Below, one piece after another: positions 43,177-52,864 of a stretch of 64,000 nucleotides of DNA. The position numbers and the translations under genes are program-made. The notes beneath the pieces were generated by a model. The model was not told where the DNA came from and did not search any database. It worked only from the letters and a program-made list of their open reading frames with translations. The DNA is from Psychrobium sp. MM17-31 (GTDB taxonomy: Bacteria; Pseudomonadota; Gammaproteobacteria; Enterobacterales; Psychrobiaceae): NCBI RefSeq assembly GCF_022347785.1, contig NZ_JAKRGA010000001.1, positions 248,001 to 312,000 of the forward strand. Direction: 5' to 3'. How positions within the stretch are numbered: position 1 is the first letter of the stretch; each line of letters starts with the position of its first letter.

Positions 43177-43504
43177 ATTTTCCAACTAGCCCAAATTCCC
43201 TCATCTCTAATTCTTCTAGCCTAGGCCAAGCCATTAAACGCCGTCATAGCGACAGCTATTTATTACATCTTGTTTTTAACAATATTTACTGTTCTAATCA
43301 TTTTTTACTTACTGATTTATGCAGTGTTCTATAGACAAATCCTCAATGCGGCCGTTCACAGTAATGCTTTCCAACGTTGATAGTTTCAATTAAAACTATT
43401 AGAATTATTATTAATTGAATGTTCAATTAAAATAAACAGCACCTAATTTGTTTTAACTTATTGAAAAGCCTTCACCACAATAAACAGATATTGGAGACCT
43501 CTTC
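43177..43504. other. 328-base region between tRNA-Pro and betI
   Basis: It contains no convincing gene. It carries the betI-box palindrome and an AT-rich promoter region in its last third. The first 150 bases hold nothing I recognise. Confidence 0.6.
43411..43430. promoter_or_regulatory. BetI operator palindrome
   Basis: TTAATTGAATGTTCAATTAA: 9-bp arms around TG, centred 84 bp before the betI GTG. BetI sites in other bacteria are TTGAA-centred palindromes upstream of the bet genes, so choline-relieved self-repression is the expected control. Confidence 0.75.
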
Positions 43505-44095
43505 GTGCCTAAAGTTGGAATGAAAGAATTGCGTGAGCAGCAATTAATCGATGCCACTTTAGAATCAGTTGCCCAATACGGTTTACACAACACCACCATA
43601 GTAACAATTAGCCGATTGGCTGGACTGTCATCTGGAATTATTAGCCACTACTTTGGCGGTAAACAAGGTTTAGTTGACGCCACTGTTAAGCATTTGTTAT
43701 CCCAATTAAAAATAGCGTTGTTGGAAAAAACGCATGATAAACAACTATCGCCAGAGCAGCGTTTAATGGTGATCATCGACGCCAACTTCAGTCAAACACA
43801 GCGCTCGGTAGCGGCGACTAAAACTTGGCTTAGCTTTTGGGCGCAATCGATGCATGAGCCGGGGCTCGCGCGACTTCAACACATCAACAACAAGCGTTTG
43901 TACAGTAACCTTCTTCACTCTTATCGCCGCATTCTAAACAACGAAGCAGCAAATATTGCAGCCAAACAAACTGCCGCAATGATTGATGGCTGTTGGCTTC
44001 GCAGTGCATTAAGCCTTCGCCCAGAAGAAGAGTTTGTGCAAGCACAGGCGCTGTGTAAGAAATTTATCAAAGACTTGCTAGTGCACAGCGCATAA
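43505..44095 (+). CDS. betI: Choline-responsive repressor BetI (TetR family)
   Basis: A 196-residue repressor. N-terminal helix-turn-helix (VTISRLAGLSSGIISHYFGGKQGLV, about residues 33-57) is the TetR fold; the sequence and length match BetI (E. coli 195 residues). BetI holds the bet genes off and is released by choline. Start is GTG with TGGAGA about 9 bases upstream. First gene of the operon, with betB following after 18 bases. Confidence 0.93.
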   Translation: MPKVGMKELREQQLIDATLESVAQYGLHNTTIVTISRLAGLSSGIISHYFGGKQGLVDATVKHLLSQLKIALLEKTHDKQLSPEQRLMVIIDANFSQTQRSVAATKTWLSFWAQSMHEPGLARLQHINNKRLYSNLLHSYRRILNNEAANIAAKQTAAMIDGCWLRSALSLRPEEEFVQAQALCKKFIKDLLVHSA

Positions 44096-44113
44096 GCAAT
44101 ACGGAGAACACCT

Positions 44114-45577
44114 TTGTCATTACCAACTCATCAAAATTACGTTAACGGTCAATACCTCGCTAATAAAACTGGCGAAATCTTTGACGTTATTAACCCTGCA
44201 ACTGGCCAGGTGATTTATCACATGGAAGTCGCTGATGACTTTATTAAACAACAAGCAATCGACAGCGCTAAACAAGGCTTTGCCATTTGGTCAGCAATGG
44301 ATGCTACCCAACGCAGCCGCTTGTTATTAAAAGCAGTTGCCCTGCTACGCGAACACAACGATGAGTTGGCAAAGATCGAGGTGCTAGATACTGGTAAGCC
44401 ATGGCAAGAAGCGAGCGTAGTTGATGTTGAATCTGGCGCGGATGCGATTGAGTTTTTTGCATCGCTCGCCCCGTCTATCGAAGGTAATCAACAAAGTGTT
44501 GGCGACGATTTTTACTATTCTCGCCGCGAGGCATTGGGTATTTGCGCTGGGATTGGCGCATGGAATTACCCAATACAAATTGCCTGTTGGAAATCAGCTC
44601 CAGCACTTGCCTGTGGTAATTCGATGATTTTTAAACCATCTGAAGAAACACCACTTGGAGCGTTAAAACTCGCTGAAATATTTACCCAAGCTGGCATCCC
44701 AGATGGTGTCTTTAATGTTGTACAGGGTGCTGGCGATGTTGGGGCGTGGTTGTCACATCACAGTGAGGTAGAAAAAGTGTCTTTCACTGGCGAAGTAGGC
44801 ACTGGCAAAAAAGTCATGGCTGCGGCTGCTAGCACGCTAAAAGATGTCACGATGGAGCTTGGAGGAAAGTCACCATTAATCGTATTTGAGGATGCTGATA
44901 TTGACAACGCAATTTCTGGGGCAATGTTAGGTAACTTTTATACCCAAGGGGAAATTTGTACCAACGGCACCCGCGTATTCGTGCATAGCTCAATCTTAGA
45001 TACCTTTGTTGAACGCTTATTAGCACGTACTCGCAACAACATTGTCATTGGCAACCCAATGCATCCAGACACTAACTTTGGCGCGCTAATTTCTCAAAAG
45101 CACCATCAATTAGTGCTTGATTACATTGAAAAAGGCATTAGTGAAGGAGCGACATTACTCGAAGGTGGTCACGCATTATCGCCGTCAGATAGCGCTGGCG
45201 GCTACTTTGTTGCACCAACGATTTTTAGCGATGTGACTGATGAAATGACAATTTGTCGCGAAGAGATTTTCGGCCCTGTTATGTCAATTTTAACCTTTGA
45301 CGACGAAGAAGAAGTCATTCGCCGAGCTAATAACACCGACCTAGGGTTAGCCGCAGGTGTCTTCACCCAAGATATTACGCGTGCTCACCGCGTAATGCAT
45401 CAAATTCAGGCGGGAATATGCTGGATTAATAACTATGGCGCATCACCAGTGCAAATGCCTGTTGGCGGCTATAAGCAATCGGGTATTGGCCGTGAAAATG
45501 GCATTGAAACACTGCGCCATTACACGCAAATAAAATCGGTTTACGTTGGTATGACACCGCTTGAAAGCCCGTTTTAA
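44114..45577 (+). CDS. betB: Betaine aldehyde dehydrogenase
   Basis: A 487-residue NAD-dependent enzyme that oxidises betaine aldehyde to glycine betaine. Aldehyde dehydrogenase hallmarks: [20 protein letters not shown] (near residue 153), [18 protein letters not shown] with the general-base Glu, and [11 protein letters not shown] with the catalytic Cys (about residue 283). The start is TTG with GGAGA upstream. Length is that of BetB. Part of the operon betI-betB-betA. Confidence 0.94.
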   Translation: MSLPTHQNYVNGQYLANKTGEIFDVINPATGQVIYHMEVADDFIKQQAIDSAKQGFAIWSAMDATQRSRLLLKAVALLREHNDELAKIEVLDTGKPWQEASVVDVESGADAIEFFASLAPSIEGNQQSVGDDFYYSRREALGICAGIGAWNYPIQIACWKSAPALACGNSMIFKPSEETPLGALKLAEIFTQAGIPDGVFNVVQGAGDVGAWLSHHSEVEKVSFTGEVGTGKKVMAAAASTLKDVTMELGGKSPLIVFEDADIDNAISGAMLGNFYTQGEICTNGTRVFVHSSILDTFVERLLARTRNNIVIGNPMHPDTNFGALISQKHHQLVLDYIEKGISEGATLLEGGHALSPSDSAGGYFVAPTIFSDVTDEMTICREEIFGPVMSILTFDDEEEVIRRANNTDLGLAAGVFTQDITRAHRVMHQIQAGICWINNYGASPVQMPVGGYKQSGIGRENGIETLRHYTQIKSVYVGMTPLESPF

Positions 45578-45634
45578 GAAAACAGTATTTGAATGCATGA
45601 ATAAAGTAACAAATTAAAGCTATTGAGAATTGAA

Positions 45635-47314
45635 ATGAGTAACGCGAAGTTTGATTATATTATCGTTGGTGCTGGCTCTGCGGGCTGTGTATTAGCCAAC
45701 CGTTTGTCAGAAGATCCAAACAACAGAGTATTGCTATTAGAAACCGGCGGTAGTGATAAAAGCATTTTTATTCAAATGCCAACAGCACTGTCAATTCCGA
45801 TGAATACTAAAAAGTATGCATGGCAGTTTGAAACCGAGCCTGAGCCATTTTTAGATAATCGCCGCATGCACTGCCCTCGTGGCAAAGTGCTTGGTGGTTC
45901 ATCATCCATTAACGGCATGGTGTATGTACGCGGCCACGCAAAAGATTTTGATGAGTGGCAAGAGCACGGTGCAAACAACTGGGATTACGCCCATTGTTTG
46001 CCCTACTTTAAACGTGCCGAAACTTGGGCATTTGGCGGCGATGATTATCGCGGCGACCAAGGCCCACTGGGCGTTAACAACGGCAATGAAATGAAAAATC
46101 CATTGTATAGAGCATTTGTCGATGCCGGTGTACAAGCGGGATATTTAGCCACCGACGATTATAACGGCGCGCAACAAGAAGGCTTTGGTGCAATGCACAT
46201 GACTATAAAAGATGGTGTACGAGCATCAACTGCCAATGCCTATTTACGTCCAGCCATGAGCCGTCCCAACCTAACCGTTATAACCCATGCACTGGTTCAT
46301 CATGTGTTGCTTGAAGGCAAAACGGCAACGGGTATTAAATATGAACGTAAAGGCAAGGTGATTGATGTTCACGCCGCTAAAGAAGTTATTTTATCAGCTG
46401 GCTCTGTTGGCTCACCACATATTCTGCAATTATCAGGGATTGGTGATAAACAAACGTTAGAGCAAGCCGATATTGCCGTTAAGCATGAATTACCGGGCGT
46501 TGGTCAAAACTTACAAGATCACTTAGAGTTTTATTTTCAGTTTAAGTGCAAGCTGCCAATTTCATTAAATGGCAAACTCGATCTGTGGAATAAATTCCTT
46601 ATTGGCAGCCGTTGGTTCTTTACCAAAACGGGGCTTGGCGCCACCAATCACTTTGAGTCCTGTGGCTTCATTCGCGCCAATGAACATTCACCTTGGCCAG
46701 ATTTACAATATCATTTCCTGCCGGCTGCGATGCGTTACGACGGTAAAGAAGCCTTTGCAGGTGATGGTTTTCAGGTTCACATAGGCCATAACAAACCAAA
46801 GAGCCGCGGCGCTGTTACTGCAGTATCAAATGATCCTAAAGCTCATCCTCGCATTCAATTTAACTATCTTGAAGACGAAGCTGATCGCGAAGGTTTCCGC
46901 GCCTGTGTGCGTTTAACGCGTGAGATTATCGGCCAAGAAGCATTTGATGAGTTTCGCGGTGAAGAAATTCAGCCAGGCACACACATTCAAACAGATGAAG
47001 AAATTGATACCTTTGTTCGTCAATTTGTAGAAAGCGCCTATCATCCTTCTTGCTCATGCAAAATGGGAGAAGATGATATGGCGGTTGTCGATAGCAAAAC
47101 CCGCGTTCACGGCTTAAAAGGACTGCGTGTCGTTGACTCCTCTATTTTCCCAACAATTCCAAACGGCAACCTCAATGCACCGACGATTATGGTAGCAGAG
47201 CGAGCAGCCGATATGATTTTAGGAAAAGAGATGCTTGAACCTGTGACAGCGCCTGTCATTTTAGATACCAGCGGCAAACAACGCCAACAGGCACCACAAC
47301 GAATTATTGGCTAA
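45635..47314 (+). CDS. betA: Choline dehydrogenase
   Basis: A 559-residue flavin enzyme (GMC family) that oxidises choline to betaine aldehyde, feeding electrons to the membrane chain. FAD loop [18 protein letters not shown] at the start, GMC signature 1 [19 protein letters not shown] (about residue 84), signature 2 [15 protein letters not shown], and the active-site [10 protein letters not shown] and [12 protein letters not shown] blocks. I use the ATG at 45635; a TTG at 45623 would add four residues. Confidence 0.95.
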   Translation: MSNAKFDYIIVGAGSAGCVLANRLSEDPNNRVLLLETGGSDKSIFIQMPTALSIPMNTKKYAWQFETEPEPFLDNRRMHCPRGKVLGGSSSINGMVYVRGHAKDFDEWQEHGANNWDYAHCLPYFKRAETWAFGGDDYRGDQGPLGVNNGNEMKNPLYRAFVDAGVQAGYLATDDYNGAQQEGFGAMHMTIKDGVRASTANAYLRPAMSRPNLTVITHALVHHVLLEGKTATGIKYERKGKVIDVHAAKEVILSAGSVGSPHILQLSGIGDKQTLEQADIAVKHELPGVGQNLQDHLEFYFQFKCKLPISLNGKLDLWNKFLIGSRWFFTKTGLGATNHFESCGFIRANEHSPWPDLQYHFLPAAMRYDGKEAFAGDGFQVHIGHNKPKSRGAVTAVSNDPKAHPRIQFNYLEDEADREGFRACVRLTREIIGQEAFDEFRGEEIQPGTHIQTDEEIDTFVRQFVESAYHPSCSCKMGEDDMAVVDSKTRVHGLKGLRVVDSSIFPTIPNGNLNAPTIMVAERAADMILGKEMLEPVTAPVILDTSGKQRQQAPQRIIG

Positions 47315-47325
47315 GCTCAATCTTG

Positions 47326-47415
47326 AGTACGCCCTTCAGGTGTTAACTATCATCGTCAGCTTGAGACTGATGATTATAGTTAACACTTGGTATTTTGCTC
47401 TTAGTCGGGCGTACT
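47326..47415 (+). other. Nested inverted repeats between betA and the transporter gene
   Basis: Outer arms AGTACGCCC (47326-47334) and GGGCGTACT (47407-47415) are a perfect 9-bp pair. Inside, arms at 47340-47359 and 47367-47386 pair at 18 of 20 positions around a 7-base loop. The outer stem is followed by TTTT, so it may act as an attenuator or stabiliser between betA and the downstream genes. Confidence 0.65.
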
Positions 47416-47478
47416 TTTAACTTTGTAATCTAGGAGCAAAAACGTGTTTACACACAATAACAAAAACAGGAGACAACT

Positions 47479-48696
47479 ATGACCACCTGGTTATCGGCAG
47501 GTCTATTATTTACCTTCGCAGCAATCGCTTTCATTGTTTATCGATGGGGCAATATGCGCTGTGTTGGTGTTACCCCCGTAAGAACATTTACTTTTATCGC
47601 AATCCTATTTACCTCTGGCTTAGATGTGGGACTCATCATGTTCCCGCTAACCGAGTTTGCAGGATATGCCGACCTAGCCACTAGCCCAGAGTATGGGTTT
47701 ACAAACCCACTCGCCATTGAGTTTGGTTTTTGGGCATTCTTAATTTGGGGATTCTATTTCCTGACGTGTTTCTATTTCTGTGTTATTGAACCGCGCGTGA
47801 AATTTTTTGAAATACCAATCATTAAATTAATCAACAATGTCGTTATTATTGGCACTTGTGCCTTCACCGCCTACTTATTACTAAGCAATTTACCTTGGTA
47901 TGTACCATCGCTTGGCGACGGTGAATCAATCATTAGCACGTTCTATTTAATTGTCTTTGTAGTGATTGCGGCAGCGGTTTATTCAAGTACTAGCATTCGA
48001 TATGTACGCATTTTAAGTTTAGCAACAACCTATTTATTCCTTGGTCTTATTGTGCTCATGTGGGCAGGTGCATTTTTGTCGGACAAAGGTGATATCAGCG
48101 CATTTGTTAGTACAGTTGCGTTAATTGGCGGCTATTTTGGCAACATTCACGAATTCGTACTCCCAATGAATGACTACCACGAATTCTACCTATTCTGGTG
48201 GTTTGCTTGGAGCATTATGATTGGTCAATTTACTGCGCGCTTTGTGGGTGGTTTACGTACTTATCAAGTATTAGGTGCGATGTTGATCTTCCCATCTATT
48301 CCAATCGCAATTTGGTTCGCTGTACTTTATTACTACAGCTCAAATGGCATTGAGACTGCAGGTTTTTATAACATCACTATGGCGATCGTAGGCATCACTT
48401 TTGTAATCAACTCTCTTGATTCATTGATCCGCCTATATACCGATAATCTCGATTTAACCGTTGCTAAATTAGGCAAAGTAAAATACTTCTTTGCTAACTT
48501 GATTGCACTGAGTTTATTGACCTTATTATTTAAACTCGACTTCCTACAAATTCAGTGGGTTGGCGCAGTGGTAATCGGTTTATTCTTCACGTGTTTCGGT
48601 TACATTCTGGTCAACAAATTCAAGGCAGTACGAGAAATCGATGCATCACCTAAAGAAAACAAAATCGACTTTAACAAGATCGAATTAATTAATTAA
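47479..48696 (+). CDS. Divergent BCCT-like transporter (probable choline or betaine carrier)
   Basis: A 405-residue protein with about 11-12 membrane helices. The region FYLFWWFAWSIMIGQFTARFVGGLRTYQVLGAML (about residues 235-268) follows the BCCT core pattern WWxAWSPFVGxFIARISRGRT, and an N-terminal MFPLTEFAGY fits the first unwound helix. It is shorter than usual BCCT carriers (500-700 residues) and lacks the aromatic WxWWxxW box in a form I can recognise. In the bet operon, so choline uptake is the natural guess. Ribosome site AACAGGAGA is strong. Confidence 0.72.
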   Translation: MTTWLSAGLLFTFAAIAFIVYRWGNMRCVGVTPVRTFTFIAILFTSGLDVGLIMFPLTEFAGYADLATSPEYGFTNPLAIEFGFWAFLIWGFYFLTCFYFCVIEPRVKFFEIPIIKLINNVVIIGTCAFTAYLLLSNLPWYVPSLGDGESIISTFYLIVFVVIAAAVYSSTSIRYVRILSLATTYLFLGLIVLMWAGAFLSDKGDISAFVSTVALIGGYFGNIHEFVLPMNDYHEFYLFWWFAWSIMIGQFTARFVGGLRTYQVLGAMLIFPSIPIAIWFAVLYYYSSNGIETAGFYNITMAIVGITFVINSLDSLIRLYTDNLDLTVAKLGKVKYFFANLIALSLLTLLFKLDFLQIQWVGAVVIGLFFTCFGYILVNKFKAVREIDASPKENKIDFNKIELIN

Positions 48697-48706
48697 CTAC
48701 AATATT

Positions 48707-48730
48707 GTGCGCCTTGATAGGCGCACCTTT
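48707..48730 (+). other. Stem-loop between the BCCT-like and porin genes
   Basis: GTGCGCC (48707-48713), 6-base loop, GGCGCAC (48720-48726), then CTTT. It sits 11 bases after the transporter stop and ends 19 bases before the porin ATG; a weak terminator or attenuator. Confidence 0.6.
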
Positions 48731-48745
48731 CACTTGGAAAATAGC

Positions 48746-49447
48746 ATGAAAAAAACAATAACAGCTGCTAGCATTGCAGGATTACTATTATCAACCAGCG
48801 CCATGGCTAACGTATCTTCGACCGTTAAAGTCGTATCAGATTACACCTTTAACGGTGTAAGCCAAACAGCTAACGATCCAGCCTTACAAGCGAGCCTCGA
48901 TTACGCTGCTGACAGCGGTTTTTACGCCGGCACGTGGGCGTCTAATGTTGACTTTGGCGGCGGCGATGATACCAACCTAGAGTGGGATGCCTACATTGGT
49001 AAGTTCTACCAACTCAATAAGCGTTGGAGTGTTGACACTGGTATTGCTTATTACACCTACCACGGTGATGATGCTTCATCAGACTACAACTACCCAGAAG
49101 CTTACGCAAAATTTGGCTACAACTCATCAATGGGCGATACTGAATTTAACTTTTGGTATTCATGGGACTACTTTGGTTTAGACGCAAACCACTACATTGC
49201 GATGGTTGCACATACATTCGAAGTTACCGAAGGCCACAACATTCGCGTCAGCTTTGATCGTTCAACCTCTACTGACGAACAGAAATGGTCATGGGATGGC
49301 GGCAAGTCATACAATCATTACCGCGTTGCTTATACCACAAGTTACAGTGGCTTTGATTTTGATCTTGCCTTAGAAGATACCAGCATTGATTCAGACACCA
49401 CTGATACACGTGTTGTATTTGGTATTTCACGTACTTTTGGTTTTTAA
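48746..49447 (+). CDS. TorF-family putative outer membrane porin
   Basis: A 233-residue protein with a signal peptide (MKKTITAASIAGLLLSTSAMA). The mature part opens VSSTVKVVSDYTFNGVSQT and has alternating strands rich in Tyr, Trp and Asp, ending FGISRTFGF with a C-terminal Phe, as barrel proteins need. This is the TorF outline (DYxFxGxSQT start). ATG at 48746 is preceded by TTGGAAA. At the end of the bet cluster, it may allow passage of choline across the outer membrane (inference). Confidence 0.85.
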   Translation: MKKTITAASIAGLLLSTSAMANVSSTVKVVSDYTFNGVSQTANDPALQASLDYAADSGFYAGTWASNVDFGGGDDTNLEWDAYIGKFYQLNKRWSVDTGIAYYTYHGDDASSDYNYPEAYAKFGYNSSMGDTEFNFWYSWDYFGLDANHYIAMVAHTFEVTEGHNIRVSFDRSTSTDEQKWSWDGGKSYNHYRVAYTTSYSGFDFDLALEDTSIDSDTTDTRVVFGISRTFGF

Positions 49448-49466
49448 TCAGTACTCTTACATAGCC

Positions 49467-49500
49467 TAAAGCCCTAACCTGACGGTTTAGGGCTTTATAT
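49467..49500 (+). terminator. Terminator of the bet cluster
   Basis: AAAGCCCTAA (49468-49477), 9-base loop, TTAGGGCTTT (49487-49496), then an AT-rich tail. It lies 20 bases after the porin stop. Confidence 0.88.
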
Positions 49501-49621
49501 TATCATCGTCTATGCTAGCAAGTATTCTCAATATTAAATTTATCTGTTAATGTGCGCGCCTTTCATCATTGTTAATGTAAGCAAGCGATTATGTGCAGGC
49601 TAACTGCTATTTGGGAGCATT

Positions 49622-50098
49622 ATGGAAAAATACGAACAGCTACTTATTTCTTTACGCCAAGTGATTCGTGCTATCGATATTCACTCACGAAAATTGAGTA
49701 AACAATCCGGGTTAACTGGCCCACAGCTAGTTGTGATGAAAAAAATAGCAGAGCTTGATGCGCCGATGGCAAAACAAGTAGCTAACGAAATAAACCTCAG
49801 TCCTGCAACTGTAACTAGTATTATTGATAGACTAGAAGCCAAAGCATTAGTGATCAGACAGCGCAGTCAAGTTGACAAGCGTAGAGTTGAACTCTATCTC
49901 ACTGACAGCGGCAGCTTATTACTTCAAGATTCACCAAAACCACTACAAGATCATTTCATTCAGCGCTACCAATCGCTTGAGCCATGGGAACAAAGTCAGT
50001 TACTTTCATCAGTGGAACGCATAGCCTCTATGATGGACGCTGAAGAATTAGATGCATCACCTTTGCTCATGGTTGGAAAGATTCAAGATAGCCAGTAG
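49622..50098 (+). CDS. MarR family transcription regulator
   Basis: A 158-residue winged-helix dimer-type regulator. Recognition region: LTGPQLVVMKKIAELDAPMAKQVANEINLSPATVTSIIDRLEAKALV (about residues 26-72), followed by the wing RQRSQVDKRRVELYLTDSG with the conserved D-K/R-R pattern. It is the first gene after the bet cluster terminator, with its own GGGAGC ribosome site, so control of bet genes is possible but unproved. Confidence 0.9.
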   Translation: MEKYEQLLISLRQVIRAIDIHSRKLSKQSGLTGPQLVVMKKIAELDAPMAKQVANEINLSPATVTSIIDRLEAKALVIRQRSQVDKRRVELYLTDSGSLLLQDSPKPLQDHFIQRYQSLEPWEQSQLLSSVERIASMMDAEELDASPLLMVGKIQDSQ

Positions 50099-50265
50099 GA
50101 TTTACTTCAGCCGATTTGTGCTAAATTCCAGCTGGCTCCAATTATGCTATGTGATGATTGTTCAATACAGACATCATGTAGCCAGAGAACTCTGTAATTA
50201 CATTAAAAATTTTAATTACAGAGGCCCTCCGAATCATTTTAATTTAGCCGTTTTTTACATGCGCC

Positions 50266-50640
50266 TTAAATCTCAAAAACAGCAGTAATCCAATTGTTGT
50301 CAAATAACAATACGGCTGAAAGAGTCAGTGTTGTAATAGCTGGGATTGCATCTTTAACGGTGTCATATATTAAGTGAAAATAAATGGCTCCCAGTGAGGT
50401 GAGAAAGATTCCTACACTGCCAAATGCTCGATTCATGTCACTCTCTAAAACAAAAGAGCTCAATAATAGAAGTGATGCCAATAACTCAATCACGCCAATG
50501 ACAATCATGTGGCTGCGATTCAATCCGTATTTTTTAAAAAACTTTAACTGTGTCTCAAAAATAAACCTGTGCCATCCAGCTATTTTTATAGAGCTCGCGA
50601 AAAGAAAAAATAATGCTAAAAAGCTAGTAATTAAGTACAT
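50266..50640 (-). CDS. DoxX family membrane protein
   Basis: A 124-residue protein of four membrane helices, with the DoxX-like pattern KIAGW near residue 20, RSHMIVIGVIELLASLLLLSS near residue 43, and two C-terminal helices. ATG 50640 is chosen (GGAG upstream); the longer reading is poor. It is divergent from a LysR gene, the common arrangement in which the LysR protein controls the DoxX gene. Role unknown, perhaps redox or membrane-linked. Confidence 0.8.
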   Translation of the reverse strand: MYLITSFLALFFLFASSIKIAGWHRFIFETQLKFFKKYGLNRSHMIVIGVIELLASLLLLSSFVLESDMNRAFGSVGIFLTSLGAIYFHLIYDTVKDAIPAITTLTLSAVLLFDNNWITAVFEI

Positions 50641-50742
50641 AAATAATCTCCAAATTTGTATATTTCGCAAACATTAAACCATTCCAACTTGCTAGGTTAA
50701 ATGCTATTTTAAAGCTAGTTACTATTCCCAGTAGGAATGAAA

Positions 50743-51630
50743 ATGGACAAATTAGATTGCATGAAAATGTTTACTCAGGTAGCTCGCTTGGGAAGTTTTA
50801 CTGCTGTTGCTAATGAGCAGAATCTGACTCAAGGTGCGGTGAGCAAAAAGATTGCATGGTTGGAGAACACTATTGGCTTTTCTCTTTTCCATCGAACATC
50901 TAGGAAAATATCTCTAACTAACAGTGGAGAAAAGTATCTAGGCTACTGCGTTCAACTTCTTGAGGAAATGCTTCATACCGAACAAAATATAAAAGGTGAA
51001 CTTAGTGAAGCTATCGGTGAGCTAAAAATATCTGTACCGTCGGCTTTTGCAACCCAACGACTCGCCATCCCCATTTCCAAATTCATGGAGTCCAACCCAA
51101 ACGTTAAAATCAATGTTTCGGTGAGTGATAAGCAAGTAAATTTGTACGAAGATGACATAGACATAGCGATTAGAGCTGCTCAACTGGAGGACTCGGGGCT
51201 AAAGGCTAAAAAGATACTCGATCATCAGCTTTGCTATTTTGCCTCCAGAGAATACATCAAGGGTTATGGAAAGCCTGAAAATCCATATGAACTTATTGAC
51301 CATAGATGTATAACTTACTCACTCAGTAATCCGTCCGATGTTTGGCAAATTGGAAACAAAAAATATGCCGTTAATGAAACGTCCACCAGCGATAGCCCAG
51401 AGTTAATTGTGAAACTTGCGCTAGCAGGCTCAGGCATTGCTGCAATGCCTAAATGGATGGTTGAAAAACATTTATTAAATGGACAACTAATAGAACTTTT
51501 TAGAGCTATTCAAAAGCCCAGCCTACCAATGTATGCGCTATACAAGAATGTTGAATTTTTACCTTATAAAATTAGAGCCTTCATTGACTTCATCGATAGT
51601 TATTTTGACGATGACCTCAATAATGGCTAA
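50743..51630 (+). CDS. LysR-type transcription regulator
   Basis: A 295-residue regulator. N-terminal winged helix-turn-helix (LGSFTAVANEQNLTQGAVSKKIAWLENTIG, about residues 16-45), then a periplasmic-binding-like effector domain. Start ATG 50743 with AGGAA upstream; an ATG six bases before is nearly equal. Divergent from the DoxX gene across about 100 bases, its likely target. Typical length (about 295-300). Confidence 0.92.
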   Translation: MDKLDCMKMFTQVARLGSFTAVANEQNLTQGAVSKKIAWLENTIGFSLFHRTSRKISLTNSGEKYLGYCVQLLEEMLHTEQNIKGELSEAIGELKISVPSAFATQRLAIPISKFMESNPNVKINVSVSDKQVNLYEDDIDIAIRAAQLEDSGLKAKKILDHQLCYFASREYIKGYGKPENPYELIDHRCITYSLSNPSDVWQIGNKKYAVNETSTSDSPELIVKLALAGSGIAAMPKWMVEKHLLNGQLIELFRAIQKPSLPMYALYKNVEFLPYKIRAFIDFIDSYFDDDLNNG

Positions 51631-51779
51631 CTCCTTACATCTTGATATTAAAAATTAATCTTAAGCAACTCGTTATCAAGAGATATTTGTTCTAATTTAA
51701 CAAACAGTTGTTGTGCTCTATTGACAATCTATTGTGAAAATTAGGATCATTACCCTAATTCTACTTAACGTTAAAACCC

Positions 51780-52859
51780 ATGATTTTACTTTCAATTTAC
51801 CTGTTTATTGCCCTGTTCTTTTCCTTTATTTGTTCGATTGCCGAGTCGGTGATTTTAAGTGTTAGCCAAGGCCAAGTGGCGTTACTTGAAAAAGAAGGAC
51901 GCCCGTCAGGTAAGATTCTTGCGAAACTCAAACAAGATTTAGACAAGCCACTTGCGGCTATTCTCACCTTAAATACCGTTGCACATACTGTTGGTGCTGC
52001 AGGTGTTGGTGCGCAAGCGGCGGCGGTTTTTGGTGAGTCTTATCTTGGCGTGATTTCTGCGGTTCTTACTATTCTAATTCTATTTATTTCTGAGATTATT
52101 CCTAAAACACTTGGCGCAACCTACGCCAAGCAGTTGGCACCTATTACTGCACACGTATTGAAGTACATGATTATGGTGCTAAATCCGATCATTATTATTT
52201 GTGAATTTGTGACTAAGTATCTGGTACGCCACAAACCACAGTTTGATTTTAGCCGCGATGAATTTACGGCGATGGCGGAGATTGGTGAGAAACAAGGGAC
52301 TATCGACAGTCACGAAGCGCAGATTTTGCAAAATTTAATGATGCTGCAAGACTTAAAAATCAAATCGGCAATGACACCAAGTACCGTTATTTTCAGCGAT
52401 GAAATCAATACTACTGTAGAAGCCTTCTTCTTAGAGCATCAAAAAGTGCGTTTTTCTCGTATTCCAGTTTACGAAAAATCAAGCCACGATATCGTCGGTT
52501 TTGTGTTGCGCTCAGACTTATTACTCGCTCAGGCGCGTGGTAATACAGAAACCACCATTGGTAACTATTTACGTGAAATGCCAACGCTGTTAGAGACCAT
52601 GACGTTATCGCACGCGATGCGTGAATTATTGGCCAAGAAAGATCACATGGCGCTGATCGTCAATGAATACGGTACGGTGCGCGGTATTATCACCCTAGAA
52701 GATATTCTCGAAACGCTCATTGGCCGTGAGATTATCGACGAAGGCGACAAAGACATCGACATGCAAAAACTGGCCAAAAAGCTATGGAAAGCCAAAGCCC
52801 AGAAGTTAGGTGTCGATGAAGATGTGATTAACCCAAATGACGATAAGCCAACAAGCTAA
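51780..52859 (+). CDS. CNNM/HlyC/CorC family transmembrane protein with CBS pair
   Basis: A 359-residue protein: DUF21/CNNM membrane domain (about residues 1-170, about four helices, with LFFSFICSIAESVILSVSQGQ and ISEIIPKTLGATYAKQLAP) followed by two CBS domains (about residues 200-330: MTPSTVIF, VPVYEKSS-like segments and IVNEYGTVRGIITLEDILETLIG). No C-terminal CorC_HlyC domain, so the short form. These proteins are linked to Mg2+ or Na+ transport. ATG start, monocistronic, convergent with the GNAT gene. Confidence 0.87.
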   Translation: MILLSIYLFIALFFSFICSIAESVILSVSQGQVALLEKEGRPSGKILAKLKQDLDKPLAAILTLNTVAHTVGAAGVGAQAAAVFGESYLGVISAVLTILILFISEIIPKTLGATYAKQLAPITAHVLKYMIMVLNPIIIICEFVTKYLVRHKPQFDFSRDEFTAMAEIGEKQGTIDSHEAQILQNLMMLQDLKIKSAMTPSTVIFSDEINTTVEAFFLEHQKVRFSRIPVYEKSSHDIVGFVLRSDLLLAQARGNTETTIGNYLREMPTLLETMTLSHAMRELLAKKDHMALIVNEYGTVRGIITLEDILETLIGREIIDEGDKDIDMQKLAKKLWKAKAQKLGVDEDVINPNDDKPTS

Positions 52860-52864
52860 CCGTC

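Noticed and set aside
43116-43334. 72-residue frame overlapping tRNA-Pro
   Set aside because: Its start lies inside the tRNA gene, and the peptide is simply a translation of the tRNA and AT-rich spacer.
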